Positions 45,619 to 53,452 of a DNA stretch of 55,671 nt are shown piece by piece. A program made the translations under genes and the position numbers. The notes under the pieces are model-generated. The model saw nothing but the letters and a program-made list of their open reading frames with translations, did no database searches and was not told the origin of the DNA. Every line of letters begins with the position of its first letter. Within the stretch, counting starts at the first letter, position 1. This DNA is from an uncultured Lachnospiraceae bacterium (GTDB lineage Bacteria > Bacillota > Clostridia > Lachnospirales > Lachnospiraceae): NCBI GenBank assembly GCA_900320345.1, contig ONRZ01000028.1, forward strand, positions 1 through 55,671, in the 5' to 3' direction.

Positions 45619-46014
45619 ATGAATATAGGATTGATAGCACACGATTCAAAGAAGAAACTTATGCAGAATTTCTGCATTGCATACAGGGGAATACTAAGCA
45701 AGAACACATTATATGCCACCGGGACGACCGGACGGCTTATAGAGGAAGTTACAAACCTTACCATACATAAATATCTTGCGGGTCATTTGGGGGGAGAGCA
45801 GCAGATAGGTGCCCAGATAGAACATAACGAGATCGATCTTATGATCTTCTTACGGGATCCTCTGTCTCCGAAATCACATGAACCGGATGTGAGTTATATC
45901 ATAAGACTGTGTGATATGCATAATATCCCTCTTGCGACCAATGTCGCAACTGCGGAGCTTCTTATCAAATCCCTTGACAGAGGAGATATGGAATGGCGTG
46001 AAATGTACAAATAA
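45619..46014 (+). CDS. mgsA: Methylglyoxal synthase
   Basis: 131 residues. IGLIAHDSKK (His8, Asp9), YATGTTGRL (phosphate loop), HLGGEQQIGAQ and LMIFLRDPLSPKSHEPDV (Asp80, His87, Asp90). It converts DHAP to methylglyoxal, a glycolytic overflow valve. The catalytic base, Asp71 of E. coli MgsA in GGDQQ, is Glu60 here. I believe Clostridial MgsA proteins vary at this loop, so this may be a clade feature rather than a defect. Follows rodA, a common position in Lachnospiraceae, and overlaps the carboxypeptidase gene. Confidence 0.9.
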   Translation: MNIGLIAHDSKKKLMQNFCIAYRGILSKNTLYATGTTGRLIEEVTNLTIHKYLAGHLGGEQQIGAQIEHNEIDLMIFLRDPLSPKSHEPDVSYIIRLCDMHNIPLATNVATAELLIKSLDRGDMEWREMYK

Positions 46015-46972
46015 GTATATCCTGTTCTCAATAGGCATACTGTTTATCTTAACTCTGACCGGATGCAGGACTTCGGGTTACAGGATGCCTTATGACTACA
46101 AGACAAAATTATCCGCATTTACCTTCAATACATTGAGCAGCGAAGATGCCGCTGTTCCGTTTGCAGGCGATCTGTGTGTGGCGGGCGATGAAAATACCCA
46201 GGGCGGTCCCGATATGTCCATGGCCACTTCGGCAGGTCTTTTTGATGTAGGTTCATGCGGTACCGTATATGCCAAGAATCTTCATAAGCAGATGTATCCT
46301 GCTTCCCTTACCAAGATAATGACAGCGCTTCTTGCGCTCAAATACGGACATCCCGAAGACACTCTTACGGCTTCGGCGAATGTTTATATAAGTGAACCCG
46401 GAGCTCAGCTTGTGGGGCTTAAGGAAGGTGACAAGCTCACTCTCGATCAGGCTCTTCACGCTCTTTTAATGTATTCGGGAAATGATGCAAGTGTGGCGAT
46501 AGCAGAGTATATATCCGGCAGTGTGGATGAGTTCTGCAATCTTATGAACCGTGAAGCAGCCGAACTCGGAGCCACAAATACACATTTTGTCAATCCGCAC
46601 GGTCTGTCTGATGACAGTCATTATACCACGGCCTACGATCTTTATCTTATCTTCAATGAAGCCATGAAATATGATAAGTTCAAGGAGATAATAGGTATGA
46701 CCGAATATACGACCACATACAGCGATCGTGACGGCAAAGCCAAGGATCTTAACATCAAGAATTCAAATCTGTATCTAACCGGTGACTTCAGTGCACCGTC
46801 AAAAGTAAACATCATAGGCGGAAAGACAGGCACTACCAAAATGGCAGGCTCATGTCTGGTACTTTTATCCAACGATCAGAAGGGAAATCCCTATATTTCC
46901 ATCATATTAAAGGCACAGGATCGGGATTCTCTTTATAACGAAATGTCAAGGCTTTTGGAACAGGTACCCTGA
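45998..46972 (+). CDS. D-alanyl-D-alanine carboxypeptidase (S11), lipoprotein form
   Basis: About 324 residues from GTG 45998. A lipoprotein signal is clear: KCTNKYILFSIGILFILTL then the lipobox LTGC, so it is anchored in the membrane by lipid. Catalytic motifs: SLTKIM (Ser nucleophile and Lys), SGN in MYSGNDASVA, and KTGTTKMAG. It trims the terminal D-Ala from peptidoglycan stem peptides. There is no C-terminal PBP5_C domain, so it is shorter than DacA/DacF. GTG is chosen because AGGAGA lies about 12 bases ahead; earlier in-frame starts lie deep in mgsA and would destroy the signal peptide. Overlaps mgsA by 17 bp. Confidence 0.85.
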   Translation: MKCTNKYILFSIGILFILTLTGCRTSGYRMPYDYKTKLSAFTFNTLSSEDAAVPFAGDLCVAGDENTQGGPDMSMATSAGLFDVGSCGTVYAKNLHKQMYPASLTKIMTALLALKYGHPEDTLTASANVYISEPGAQLVGLKEGDKLTLDQALHALLMYSGNDASVAIAEYISGSVDEFCNLMNREAAELGATNTHFVNPHGLSDDSHYTTAYDLYLIFNEAMKYDKFKEIIGMTEYTTTYSDRDGKAKDLNIKNSNLYLTGDFSAPSKVNIIGGKTGTTKMAGSCLVLLSNDQKGNPYISIILKAQDRDSLYNEMSRLLEQVP

Positions 46973-46983
46973 GCATTTATCTG

Positions 46984-47012
46984 TTGTCTTTTGGTATAAA
47001 ATCATCTATAAT
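46984..47012 (+). promoter_or_regulatory. Promoter of the P-loop protein gene
   Basis: TTGTCT (46984-46989), a 17-base spacer, then TATAAT (47007-47012), 44 bases before the ATG at 47056. Confidence 0.65.
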
Positions 47013-47055
47013 AAACTCAGGTATTTCAAAAAAGCTCGTAAAGGAGGAGATTACA

Positions 47056-47478
47056 ATGATACAGTTGATCGTTGGCGCAAAGGGGAAGGGAAAGACCAAG
47101 CATTTGCTTGAGAAGGTAAATGCAGCGGCCAAAACGAGCAACGGCAATATTGTTTACCTTGATAAGAACAGTAAGCATATGTATGAGCTCAGTAATAAGA
47201 TCCGCCTGATTAATGCATCAGAGTTTCCCTTATCATCCGAAGATGAATTCGTAGGCTTTGTATGCGGCATCGTTTCACAGGATCACGACCTGGAACAGGT
47301 ATATTTTGACAGTTTTATGGATGTTGCCTACATAAAGGAACGTACACGGACTGAGGATGTAATAAAGAAGCTTGACAAGATAAGCGAGCAGTTCAAGGTT
47401 GATTTCGTTATAAGCGTAAGTCTTGATGCATCAGAACTTTCGGAATACTTAAAGTCAAAAGTCATCGTATCGCTTTAA
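47056..47478 (+). CDS. Small P-loop protein, function unknown
   Basis: 140 residues. It starts IQLIVGAKGKGKTKHLLEK, a Walker A (GxxxxGKT) in the first strand-loop-helix, then NIVYLDKNSKHMYELSN and VYFDSFMDV, which could supply a Walker B-like Asp. The C-terminal part VDFVISVSLDASELSEYLK looks like the last strand-helix of a compact ATPase. Clostridial relatives have been called twitching-motility/PilT-like, which the sequence does not justify. ATG 47056 has a strong AAGGAGGAG eight bases before; upstream in-frame codons overlap the promoter and are rejected. Flanked by its own promoter and a hairpin: probably monocistronic. Confidence 0.75.
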   Translation: MIQLIVGAKGKGKTKHLLEKVNAAAKTSNGNIVYLDKNSKHMYELSNKIRLINASEFPLSSEDEFVGFVCGIVSQDHDLEQVYFDSFMDVAYIKERTRTEDVIKKLDKISEQFKVDFVISVSLDASELSEYLKSKVIVSL

Positions 47479-47498
47479 TAAAATAACTGAATACAGTG

Positions 47499-47534
47499 AT
47501 TAGGAGGGAGAATTTATCTATTCTCCCTCCTAAT
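47499..47534 (+). terminator. Strong hairpin after the P-loop gene, terminator or leader element
   Basis: ATTAGGAGGGAGAAT (47499-47513) and ATTCTCCCTCCTAAT (47520-47534) are a perfect 15-bp inverted repeat with a six-base loop. The following TGGTTTGTTT is a poor T tract, so termination is likely but not certain. The right arm contains CTCCCTCC, which resembles an anti-Shine-Dalgarno, 24 bases before the next gene's GTG. Confidence 0.6.
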
Positions 47535-47557
47535 TGGTTTGTTTAGGGGAAGTATAA

Positions 47558-48961
47558 GTGCCGGAAAGAAGGGAACATAAGAATAAAAAGGTTAAGAAAT
47601 ACAGGCCTCCGATAAATATCAATCTGGGATTGATAATTTTCGGAGCTATTTTTGTGTACCTTATTATCGTTGTTGTCACTTATTTAAAAAGTGAGCATAT
47701 AGCACCGTATGAAGTTACTCTCGGTTCTCTTGCGGTCAATAATACATACACCGGTGTCATACTGCGGGATGAAACCGTGGTCGAGTCAAATTATTCCGGA
47801 TACATCAACTATTATGCAAGAGAAGGAGAGAAGGTAGCCAATAACTCCATGGTGTATACGATAGATGCCACCGGTAAGATAAACGATCTTATCAATAATG
47901 ACTCCGGTGATACCGTAATGCTCACCAAGGAGGATATGTCTGAATTAAAGACTGCAATCTCAACATTCTCTTCGGGATTTGATCCCGTAAACTATTCTGA
48001 TACATATGATTTTAAATTCAATATAGAAGGCACGGTTCTTAAGATAGCCAATTATAAGGTGCTTGCCAATATCGACGAGTACAGGTCGGGGGAATATGCC
48101 GATAACGTCAATTTCGGTTATGCGCCGGCATCCGGAATACTCGTGTATTCGGTTGACGGATATGAAACACTTACGAGCGAGGATATGACCAGGGCTCTTC
48201 TCTATAACGAGAACTATGAGAAGAAGCAGTTTGCCAGCAGCGATCTTATATCGGAGGGGGATCCCGCATACAAGCTTATTACCGCTGAAGAATGGTCACT
48301 TCTTATCGAGATCGATGAACAAAAATGCAAGGAACTTGAGGATAAGGATTACATTAATGTACGTTTCCTCAAGAATAACTATACTTCCTGGGCCGCAGTA
48401 TCGATACTCAGACAGGACGGTACCATATTTGCGAAGCTCGATTTCAACAATTCGATGGTAACCTTTGCCACCGACCGTTTTCTTGAGATAGAGCTTTTAT
48501 CCGGCAGCGACCAGGGACTTAAGATCCCGAATTCAGCCATTGTGGAAAGACCGTTCTATCTGATACCAGTCGATTATCTTACCTATGGCGACAACGGGGT
48601 TGATGAAGGCTTCATGCGTGAGGGCTTTCTTGAGGACGGAACACCTACAACGGAATTTATAAAGGCTACGATCTATGCCTTATATGATGATCAGTATTAC
48701 GTGGATGAATCAGTGTTCAAGATAGGTGATTATATAATCAAGCCCGAGACCGGCGACAAATATCCTATAAGTAAACAGGGTATGCTCACCGGAGTTTACA
48801 ATATCAATAAGGGATACGCCGATTTCAAGCAGATCACAGTCCTGTACCAGAATGAAGAATACTCTATAGTTAAGTCAAATACGCAGTACGGACTGAATGT
48901 TTACGATCATATAGTATTAAAAGGTGATTCCGTAAATGCAAACGATTTTATATATGAATGA
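47558..48961 (+). CDS. HlyD-like membrane-anchored periplasmic adaptor-type protein
   Basis: 467 residues. A basic N-terminus, one TM at about 22-44, then a barrel-sandwich opening EVTLGSLAVNNTYTGVILRDE and SGYINYYAREGEKVANNSMV of the biotinyl-lipoyl/HlyD type. A long middle part includes NVNFGYAPASGILVYSVDGY and a C-terminal beta-barrel-like region. It is commonly found just before yggS-sepF in Firmicutes, so a link to division or envelope assembly is more likely than to drug efflux; no ABC transporter or RND partner is near. GTG start with AGGGGAAG upstream. Confidence 0.75.
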   Translation: MPERREHKNKKVKKYRPPININLGLIIFGAIFVYLIIVVVTYLKSEHIAPYEVTLGSLAVNNTYTGVILRDETVVESNYSGYINYYAREGEKVANNSMVYTIDATGKINDLINNDSGDTVMLTKEDMSELKTAISTFSSGFDPVNYSDTYDFKFNIEGTVLKIANYKVLANIDEYRSGEYADNVNFGYAPASGILVYSVDGYETLTSEDMTRALLYNENYEKKQFASSDLISEGDPAYKLITAEEWSLLIEIDEQKCKELEDKDYINVRFLKNNYTSWAAVSILRQDGTIFAKLDFNNSMVTFATDRFLEIELLSGSDQGLKIPNSAIVERPFYLIPVDYLTYGDNGVDEGFMREGFLEDGTPTTEFIKATIYALYDDQYYVDESVFKIGDYIIKPETGDKYPISKQGMLTGVYNINKGYADFKQITVLYQNEEYSIVKSNTQYGLNVYDHIVLKGDSVNANDFIYE

Positions 48962-48977
48962 GGAGGCAATAAATTAC

Positions 48978-49618
48978 ATGCTTAAGGAGAATCTTGACAA
49001 TGTACTAAAGAATATCGCCGATTCCGAAGAACGTTCGGGAAGAAAAAAGGGCGACGTTACGCTCATTGCCGTAAGCAAGACCAAACCCGTAGAGATGATA
49101 AAGGGAGTCTATGACCTCGGGGTACGCGATTTCGGTGAGAACAGAGTTCAGGAACTTACGGAAAAATATGACAAGCTGCCTTCCGATATACGATGGCATC
49201 TCATAGGTCATCTTCAGACGAACAAGGTAAAATATATCATTGATAAGGCATATATGATACACAGTGTCGATTCGCTTAAGCTTGCAAACGAGATCAGCAG
49301 AGAAGCAGTTAAGCATTCGGTAACGGCAAATATCCTTATAGAAGTCAATGTTTCCGGAGAGGAGAGTAAGTTCGGTGTATCACCCGAAGACCTTGAAGAT
49401 CTTATAAGAAAGATTTCCGTTTTACCCGCAATAAGGATACGTGGACTTATGACAAAATGAAGCAATTTGCTGTTGACATAACGCGGAAAAACATTGATAA
49501 TGTAAATATGGATTGTCTGTCCATGGGTATGAGCGGTGATTATACCGTTGCAGTAGAGGAAGGGGCTACATTCGTACGCGTGGGAACATCCATTTTCGGT
49601 GAGAGGAACTATAAATAA
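48978..49618 (+). pseudogene. yggS: YggS-family PLP-homeostasis protein, internal deletion with frameshift
   Basis: The first frame (ATG 48978, stop at 49460) has the PLP-Lys motif TLIAVSKTKP, DFGENRVQEL, WHLIGHLQTNKVKY and VNVSGEESKFG, and is intact to IRGLMT at 49454. The remainder is in another frame: KQFAVDI then [20 protein letters not shown] and [13 protein letters not shown], ending at 49618. In YggS the two are separated by about 15-18 residues (IAPY...ENP...F in relatives). They are missing and the frame shifts (net deletion 1 modulo 3). YggS binds PLP and influences vitamin B6 and amino-acid balance. As read, the product lacks the SMGMSxD phosphate-binding part. Confidence 0.88.
49473..49501 (+). 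promoter_or_regulatory. Possible internal promoter ahead of sepF
   Basis: TTGACA (49473-49478), a 17-base spacer, then GATAAT (49496-49501), inside the 3' part of yggS and 140 bases before sepF. Eleven of twelve consensus positions, but the bases also encode conserved YggS residues, so it may be chance. Confidence 0.4.
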
Positions 49619-49641
49619 CTTAGATAAGGAGAGTGGGAACG

Positions 49642-50169
49642 ATGGCATTTTTTGACAACTTATTGAAGTCCATGAAGTACAACGATGAGGACTTCGAAGA
49701 CGAAGAGTATTTCGACGAGGAAGATGAATATGAAGAGCCTCCCCGCCAGCGTAAGTCTATGAAGACTGCAACACTTGAGGATGATTATGACAACAAGTCA
49801 TTCGGGAGGACATCAGGTAAGGTAACATCCATAGGAGGTCGTTCATCGCAGATGAAGAACGTAAGACCCGGTGGAAATGTAAATGAAGTTTGTGTAATAA
49901 AGCCTACAACAGTTGAGGATTCAAGGGAGATAACCGATACACTGTTATCAAACAGGACAGTGGTACTTAATGTTGAAGGGCTTGATATGGATGTAGCTCA
50001 GAGGATAATAGATTTTACTTCGGGAGCCACATATGCGGTAGGAGGAAATCTCCAGAAGATATCACATTATATTTTCATAATAACACCGAGGAACGTGGAT
50101 ATTTCGGGAGATTTTCAGGAGATTTTATCAGGAGCGTTCGATGTTCCTGCTCTAAACACGAAATATTGA
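49642..50169 (+). CDS. sepF: Cell division protein SepF
   Basis: 175 residues. N-terminal amphipathic membrane-binding helix (AFFDNLLKSMKY), a strongly acidic stretch (about 16-35), a variable linker, and the conserved core from about 85: VCVIKPTTVEDSREITDTLL, NRTVVLNVEGLDMDVAQRII, DFTSGATYAVGGNLQKIS and FIITPRNVDISG. SepF links FtsZ to the membrane and shapes the septum. ATG 49642 follows AAGGAGAG; an earlier GTG is too close to that site. Followed by a terminator. Confidence 0.95.
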   Translation: MAFFDNLLKSMKYNDEDFEDEEYFDEEDEYEEPPRQRKSMKTATLEDDYDNKSFGRTSGKVTSIGGRSSQMKNVRPGGNVNEVCVIKPTTVEDSREITDTLLSNRTVVLNVEGLDMDVAQRIIDFTSGATYAVGGNLQKISHYIFIITPRNVDISGDFQEILSGAFDVPALNTKY

Positions 50170-50176
50170 TCAGTCA

Positions 50177-50202
50177 GGGCGGTCGGATGACCGCCCTTTT
50201 TT
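50177..50202 (+). terminator. Intrinsic terminator after sepF
   Basis: GGGCGGTC (50177-50184), loop GGAT, GACCGCCC (50189-50196), then TTTTTT. A textbook hairpin. Confidence 0.92.
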
Positions 50203-50214
50203 GAGGGAATAAAC

Positions 50215-51315
50215 ATGGAAGACTTTGTGACCGTAAGCGTTAAGAACACGGCTCCGTATGATGTTCTTATAAGAAGTGATTTTTCATCACTTTCAGAAAG
50301 AATGTCTGCTTTATTCGATGAAAAATGCAGGCTCTGTATAATAGCGGACAAAAATGTATCCAAACTGTACGGTGAAGATGTAATATCCGAGCTTAAGAAG
50401 ATATATGAAAATGTTGACATGATCGAACTTGAACTTGGTGAAGCCAACAAGTCGCTTGATACGGTTTCCAAATGCTATTCATATATGCTTGAGAAGAAAT
50501 ACAGCAGGAAAGATGCCGTAGTGGCTCTTGGCGGAGGTATATGCGGAGACCTGGCCGGTTTTGTTTCGGCAACCTATATGAGAGGTATAGGCTTTGTTCA
50601 GATACCCACAACGCTTCTCTCAATGGTGGACTCCAGCAGCGGTGGAAAAACAGGTGTCAATTTCGATGATTATAAGAACATGGTCGGCGCATTTAAGATG
50701 CCTGCTCTTGTATATATAAACACAACCGTATTAAACTCACTTCCCGACCGCGAATATGCATCCGGAATGGCTGAGGTGTTAAAATCAGGCCTTATAAAGG
50801 ATGGACTTTTCTATGAGTGGCTTATAAATAATTTCACACAGATAAATGAGCGTGACACGGAATATGTAAGCGAGATGCTGTATAAGTGCATCAACATAAA
50901 GCGCCTGTATGTTGAGAAGGATCCGTATGAGAAGAACGAAAGAGCCATCCTCAATTTCGGACATACGATAGGACATGCTCTTGAAAAATATACAGATTTT
51001 GAGTATTCACACGGCGAATGCGTTGCTCTCGGCAGTGTTGCGGCGGCATATATCTCTTTTAAAAAGGAATATCTGTCTGCGGAAGAGTATTACGAGATAC
51101 GGGATATGTTTGTACCTTTCGAGCTCCCGATATCGCTCGAGAATATCGATATAGACAAAGTAGTTGAATACACCAAGTCGGATAAGAAGAATTCATCCGG
51201 AAATATACGTTTTATCCTTCTTAAGAAAATAGGAAAGGGTATAATATCCGAAGATGTTACCGAAGATGATATCAGGGAGGCTGTCAGACAGATCAATTTT
51301 GATCCCAATGATTGA
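50215..51315 (+). CDS. aroB: 3-dehydroquinate synthase
   Basis: 366 residues. NAD- and substrate-binding motifs VVALGGGICGDLAGFVSATY, MRGIGFVQIPTTLLSMVDSS, GGKTGVNFDDYKNMVGAF, the metal-binding Glu in EVLKSGLI and His residues in FGHTIGHALE and YSHGECVALG. Second step of the shikimate pathway. It starts 13 bases after the sepF terminator, so its promoter is not obvious: either read-through or an upstream promoter. The other aro genes are not in the window. Confidence 0.97.
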   Translation: MEDFVTVSVKNTAPYDVLIRSDFSSLSERMSALFDEKCRLCIIADKNVSKLYGEDVISELKKIYENVDMIELELGEANKSLDTVSKCYSYMLEKKYSRKDAVVALGGGICGDLAGFVSATYMRGIGFVQIPTTLLSMVDSSSGGKTGVNFDDYKNMVGAFKMPALVYINTTVLNSLPDREYASGMAEVLKSGLIKDGLFYEWLINNFTQINERDTEYVSEMLYKCINIKRLYVEKDPYEKNERAILNFGHTIGHALEKYTDFEYSHGECVALGSVAAAYISFKKEYLSAEEYYEIRDMFVPFELPISLENIDIDKVVEYTKSDKKNSSGNIRFILLKKIGKGIISEDVTEDDIREAVRQINFDPND

Positions 51316-51328
51316 TGCATAGATTATT

Positions 51329-51850
51329 ATGAAAAAAAGTGTTCTTCTTACGATCGATCTTATCATGGCTGTTCTTCTCATATTCCTTGACCAGATAACA
51401 AAGATATGGGCAGTAAACAGGCTGAAAGACGGTGAACCCATCATTCTGATAAACGGAGTTTTAAAGCTTTATTATCTTCCGAACGGAAATACCGGAGCGG
51501 CTTTCGGTATCCTGTCGGGACACAGATCGTTTTTCCTGATCATAGCTATAGTTGTTGTCGCGGTCATCGCTTTTGCTCTTACACGAATTCCGAACACAAA
51601 GAAATTCAAGCTCCTGCGGATACTCCTTGTCTTTGTGGCCGCCGGAGGAGCGGGGAATATGATAGACCGTTTCCGTTTAAGCTATGTGATAGATTTTATT
51701 TATTTTTATCTTATCAATTTCCCTATATTCAATGTTGCTGACTGCTATGTCACGGTCGCTACGATAAGCATAGCCTTGCTTGTAATATTCAAATACAAAG
51801 ATGACGACCTTAAAGTTCTGGAGCAGTCGTTCAGGGGCAAAAATGAATGA
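51329..51850 (+). CDS. lspA: Lipoprotein signal peptidase
   Basis: 173 residues with four TM segments. Conserved blocks: FLDQITKIWAV, YYLPNGNTGAAFGIL, AGGAGNMIDRFRLSYVIDFI and FPIFNVADCYV. The two catalytic aspartates lie in MIDR and NVAD. It removes signal peptides of prolipoproteins such as the carboxypeptidase at 46 kb. It ends inside the rluD start (overlap 8 bp), the standard lspA-rluD order of Firmicutes. Confidence 0.97.
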   Translation: MKKSVLLTIDLIMAVLLIFLDQITKIWAVNRLKDGEPIILINGVLKLYYLPNGNTGAAFGILSGHRSFFLIIAIVVVAVIAFALTRIPNTKKFKLLRILLVFVAAGGAGNMIDRFRLSYVIDFIYFYLINFPIFNVADCYVTVATISIALLVIFKYKDDDLKVLEQSFRGKNE

Positions 51851-52754
51851 ATACAGTTTCATATGCGCCGAAGATATATCCGAAATGCGCATTGACAGAT
51901 GCATAGCAGACGAATATGAAGAGTTATCGCGTTCTTATATCCAGAAACTCATTAAGGAAGGCCGTGTATTTGTAAACGGCAGTGCCTGTAAGGCAAGTCT
52001 TAAAGTCTCATCGGGCGACGTTATATGCTTCAGTGCACCGGAAGCTGTCATTCCCGATATAATCCCTCAGAATATCCCGCTTGATATCCTTTATGAAGAC
52101 AGTGATGTTATTGTTATAAACAAACCCAAGGGGATGGTAGTCCATCCTGCGCCGGGACATTATACAGATACGCTCGTAAATGCCATACTTTATCACTGCG
52201 GCAATGAACTCTCCGGCATAAACGGAGTAATGCGTCCCGGAATAGTGCACAGGATAGACATGGACACCACAGGCTCACTTCTTGTCTGTAAAAATGATAA
52301 GGCACATCTTAGCATAGCAGAACAATTAAAGGAGCATTCTATAAAAAGGATATACACCGCGCTTGTACACGGATGTCTTAAGGATGATGAGGGGCGTATC
52401 GATGCGCCGATCGGCAGACATAAAACAGACCGCAAGAGGATGGCCATTGACCAAAACGGCAGAAGAGCGGTAACAAATTACAGGGTAGTGGAAAGATTCG
52501 ATAAATATACACTGATCGAATGCCGGCTTGAAACAGGACGCACGCATCAGATAAGGGTACATTTAAGCTCGATAGGTCATCCGATAGTCGGAGATGAAGT
52601 ATATTGCAGCATAAAATGTCCGTTCAAACTAAAAGGGCAGACCTTACATGCCGGTATCATAGGATTCATTCATCCTACATCCGGAGAATACCTGGAAATA
52701 GAAGCGCCTTTGCCGGAATACTTTTCCTCACTTCTTGATAAACTGAGGCACTGA
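51843..52754 (+). CDS. rluD: Ribosomal large-subunit pseudouridine synthase RluD-type
   Basis: 303 residues. S4 domain (MRIDRCIADEYEELSRSYIQ, about 12-75), then DVIVINKPKGMVVHPAPGH, the catalytic motif GIVHRIDMDTTGSLLVCKND, RAVTNYRVVERF and TGRTHQIRVHLSSIGHPIVGD. ATG 51843 is chosen because the S4 domain begins directly after it and it overlaps the lspA stop; an upstream in-frame start lies far inside lspA. Intact, unlike the paralogue at 21.3-22.2 kb, and useful as a template for what is missing there. Confidence 0.93.
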   Translation: MNEYSFICAEDISEMRIDRCIADEYEELSRSYIQKLIKEGRVFVNGSACKASLKVSSGDVICFSAPEAVIPDIIPQNIPLDILYEDSDVIVINKPKGMVVHPAPGHYTDTLVNAILYHCGNELSGINGVMRPGIVHRIDMDTTGSLLVCKNDKAHLSIAEQLKEHSIKRIYTALVHGCLKDDEGRIDAPIGRHKTDRKRMAIDQNGRRAVTNYRVVERFDKYTLIECRLETGRTHQIRVHLSSIGHPIVGDEVYCSIKCPFKLKGQTLHAGIIGFIHPTSGEYLEIEAPLPEYFSSLLDKLRH

Positions 52755-52799
52755 CAGTTATTTTGAACAAATCATATACTAAAACCTGATGATTTAGTG

Positions 52800-52805
52800 T
52801 ATAAT
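52800..52805 (+). promoter_or_regulatory. -10 element before the cytidylate-kinase-like gene
   Basis: TATAAT, 29 bases before the ATG at 52834; no convincing -35 (TACTAA at the right distance). Confidence 0.4.
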
Positions 52806-52833
52806 AATATAAAATATATTCGGAGGGCAGCGC

Positions 52834-53451
52834 ATGAATACCGTTATTACGATTGGTCGTCAATTTGGAAGCGGAGGAAGAGATATAGGAGAAAAACTTG
52901 CCGTTCACTACGGCATTGCTTTCTATGATAAGGATCTCCTAAAGCGTGCCGCCAAAGAAAGCGGTATATGTCCCGAACTCTTTGAGAACAACGATGAAAA
53001 ACCGACCAGCAGTTTCCTGTATAATCTGGTAACGGACACATATTCGTTCGGTTATTCTTCTCCTTATATTGAAATGCCTTTAAGCCATAAGGTATTCCTG
53101 GCTCAGTTTGATACGATCAAGAAAATAGCACAAGAGGGGCCTTGTGTAATTGTCGGCCGATGCGCAGATTATGCTCTTTCTGACTTTAAGGATCGCATAA
53201 GTATCTTTATTTATGCTCCGCTTGAAGACAGGATCAGGAGGATAACGGAAAAATATCCCGATGTAAACGATCCTTCCAAGATAAAGGACATGATAGTCAA
53301 GACCGATAAATCACGTGCAAATTATTATAATTATTATTCATCCAAGAAATGGGGCAGAGCAGATTCATATGACCTGTGTGTAAACAGCTCCATACTCGGT
53401 ATAGACGGAACGGTTGATCTTATTTCAGATTTTATAGACAAGATTTCATAA
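52834..53451 (+). CDS. Cytidylate kinase-like family protein
   Basis: 205 residues. It starts VITIGRQFGSGGRDIGEKLA, the P-loop of the cytidylate-kinase-like (AAK6-type) family, distinct from Cmk (which has GPSGSGKST). GIAFYDKDLLKRAAKESG, VIVGRCADYAL and RADSYDLCVNSSILGID are also typical of the family. The substrate of these proteins is not firmly known. CGGAGGG precedes the ATG, and the AI-2E permease begins two bases after its stop. Confidence 0.88.
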   Translation: MNTVITIGRQFGSGGRDIGEKLAVHYGIAFYDKDLLKRAAKESGICPELFENNDEKPTSSFLYNLVTDTYSFGYSSPYIEMPLSHKVFLAQFDTIKKIAQEGPCVIVGRCADYALSDFKDRISIFIYAPLEDRIRRITEKYPDVNDPSKIKDMIVKTDKSRANYYNYYSSKKWGRADSYDLCVNSSILGIDGTVDLISDFIDKIS

Positions 53452-53452
53452 T

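Noticed and set aside
45911..45997. Longer N-terminus for the carboxypeptidase
   Set aside because: It lies inside mgsA and would put 29 residues before a clean lipoprotein signal peptide.
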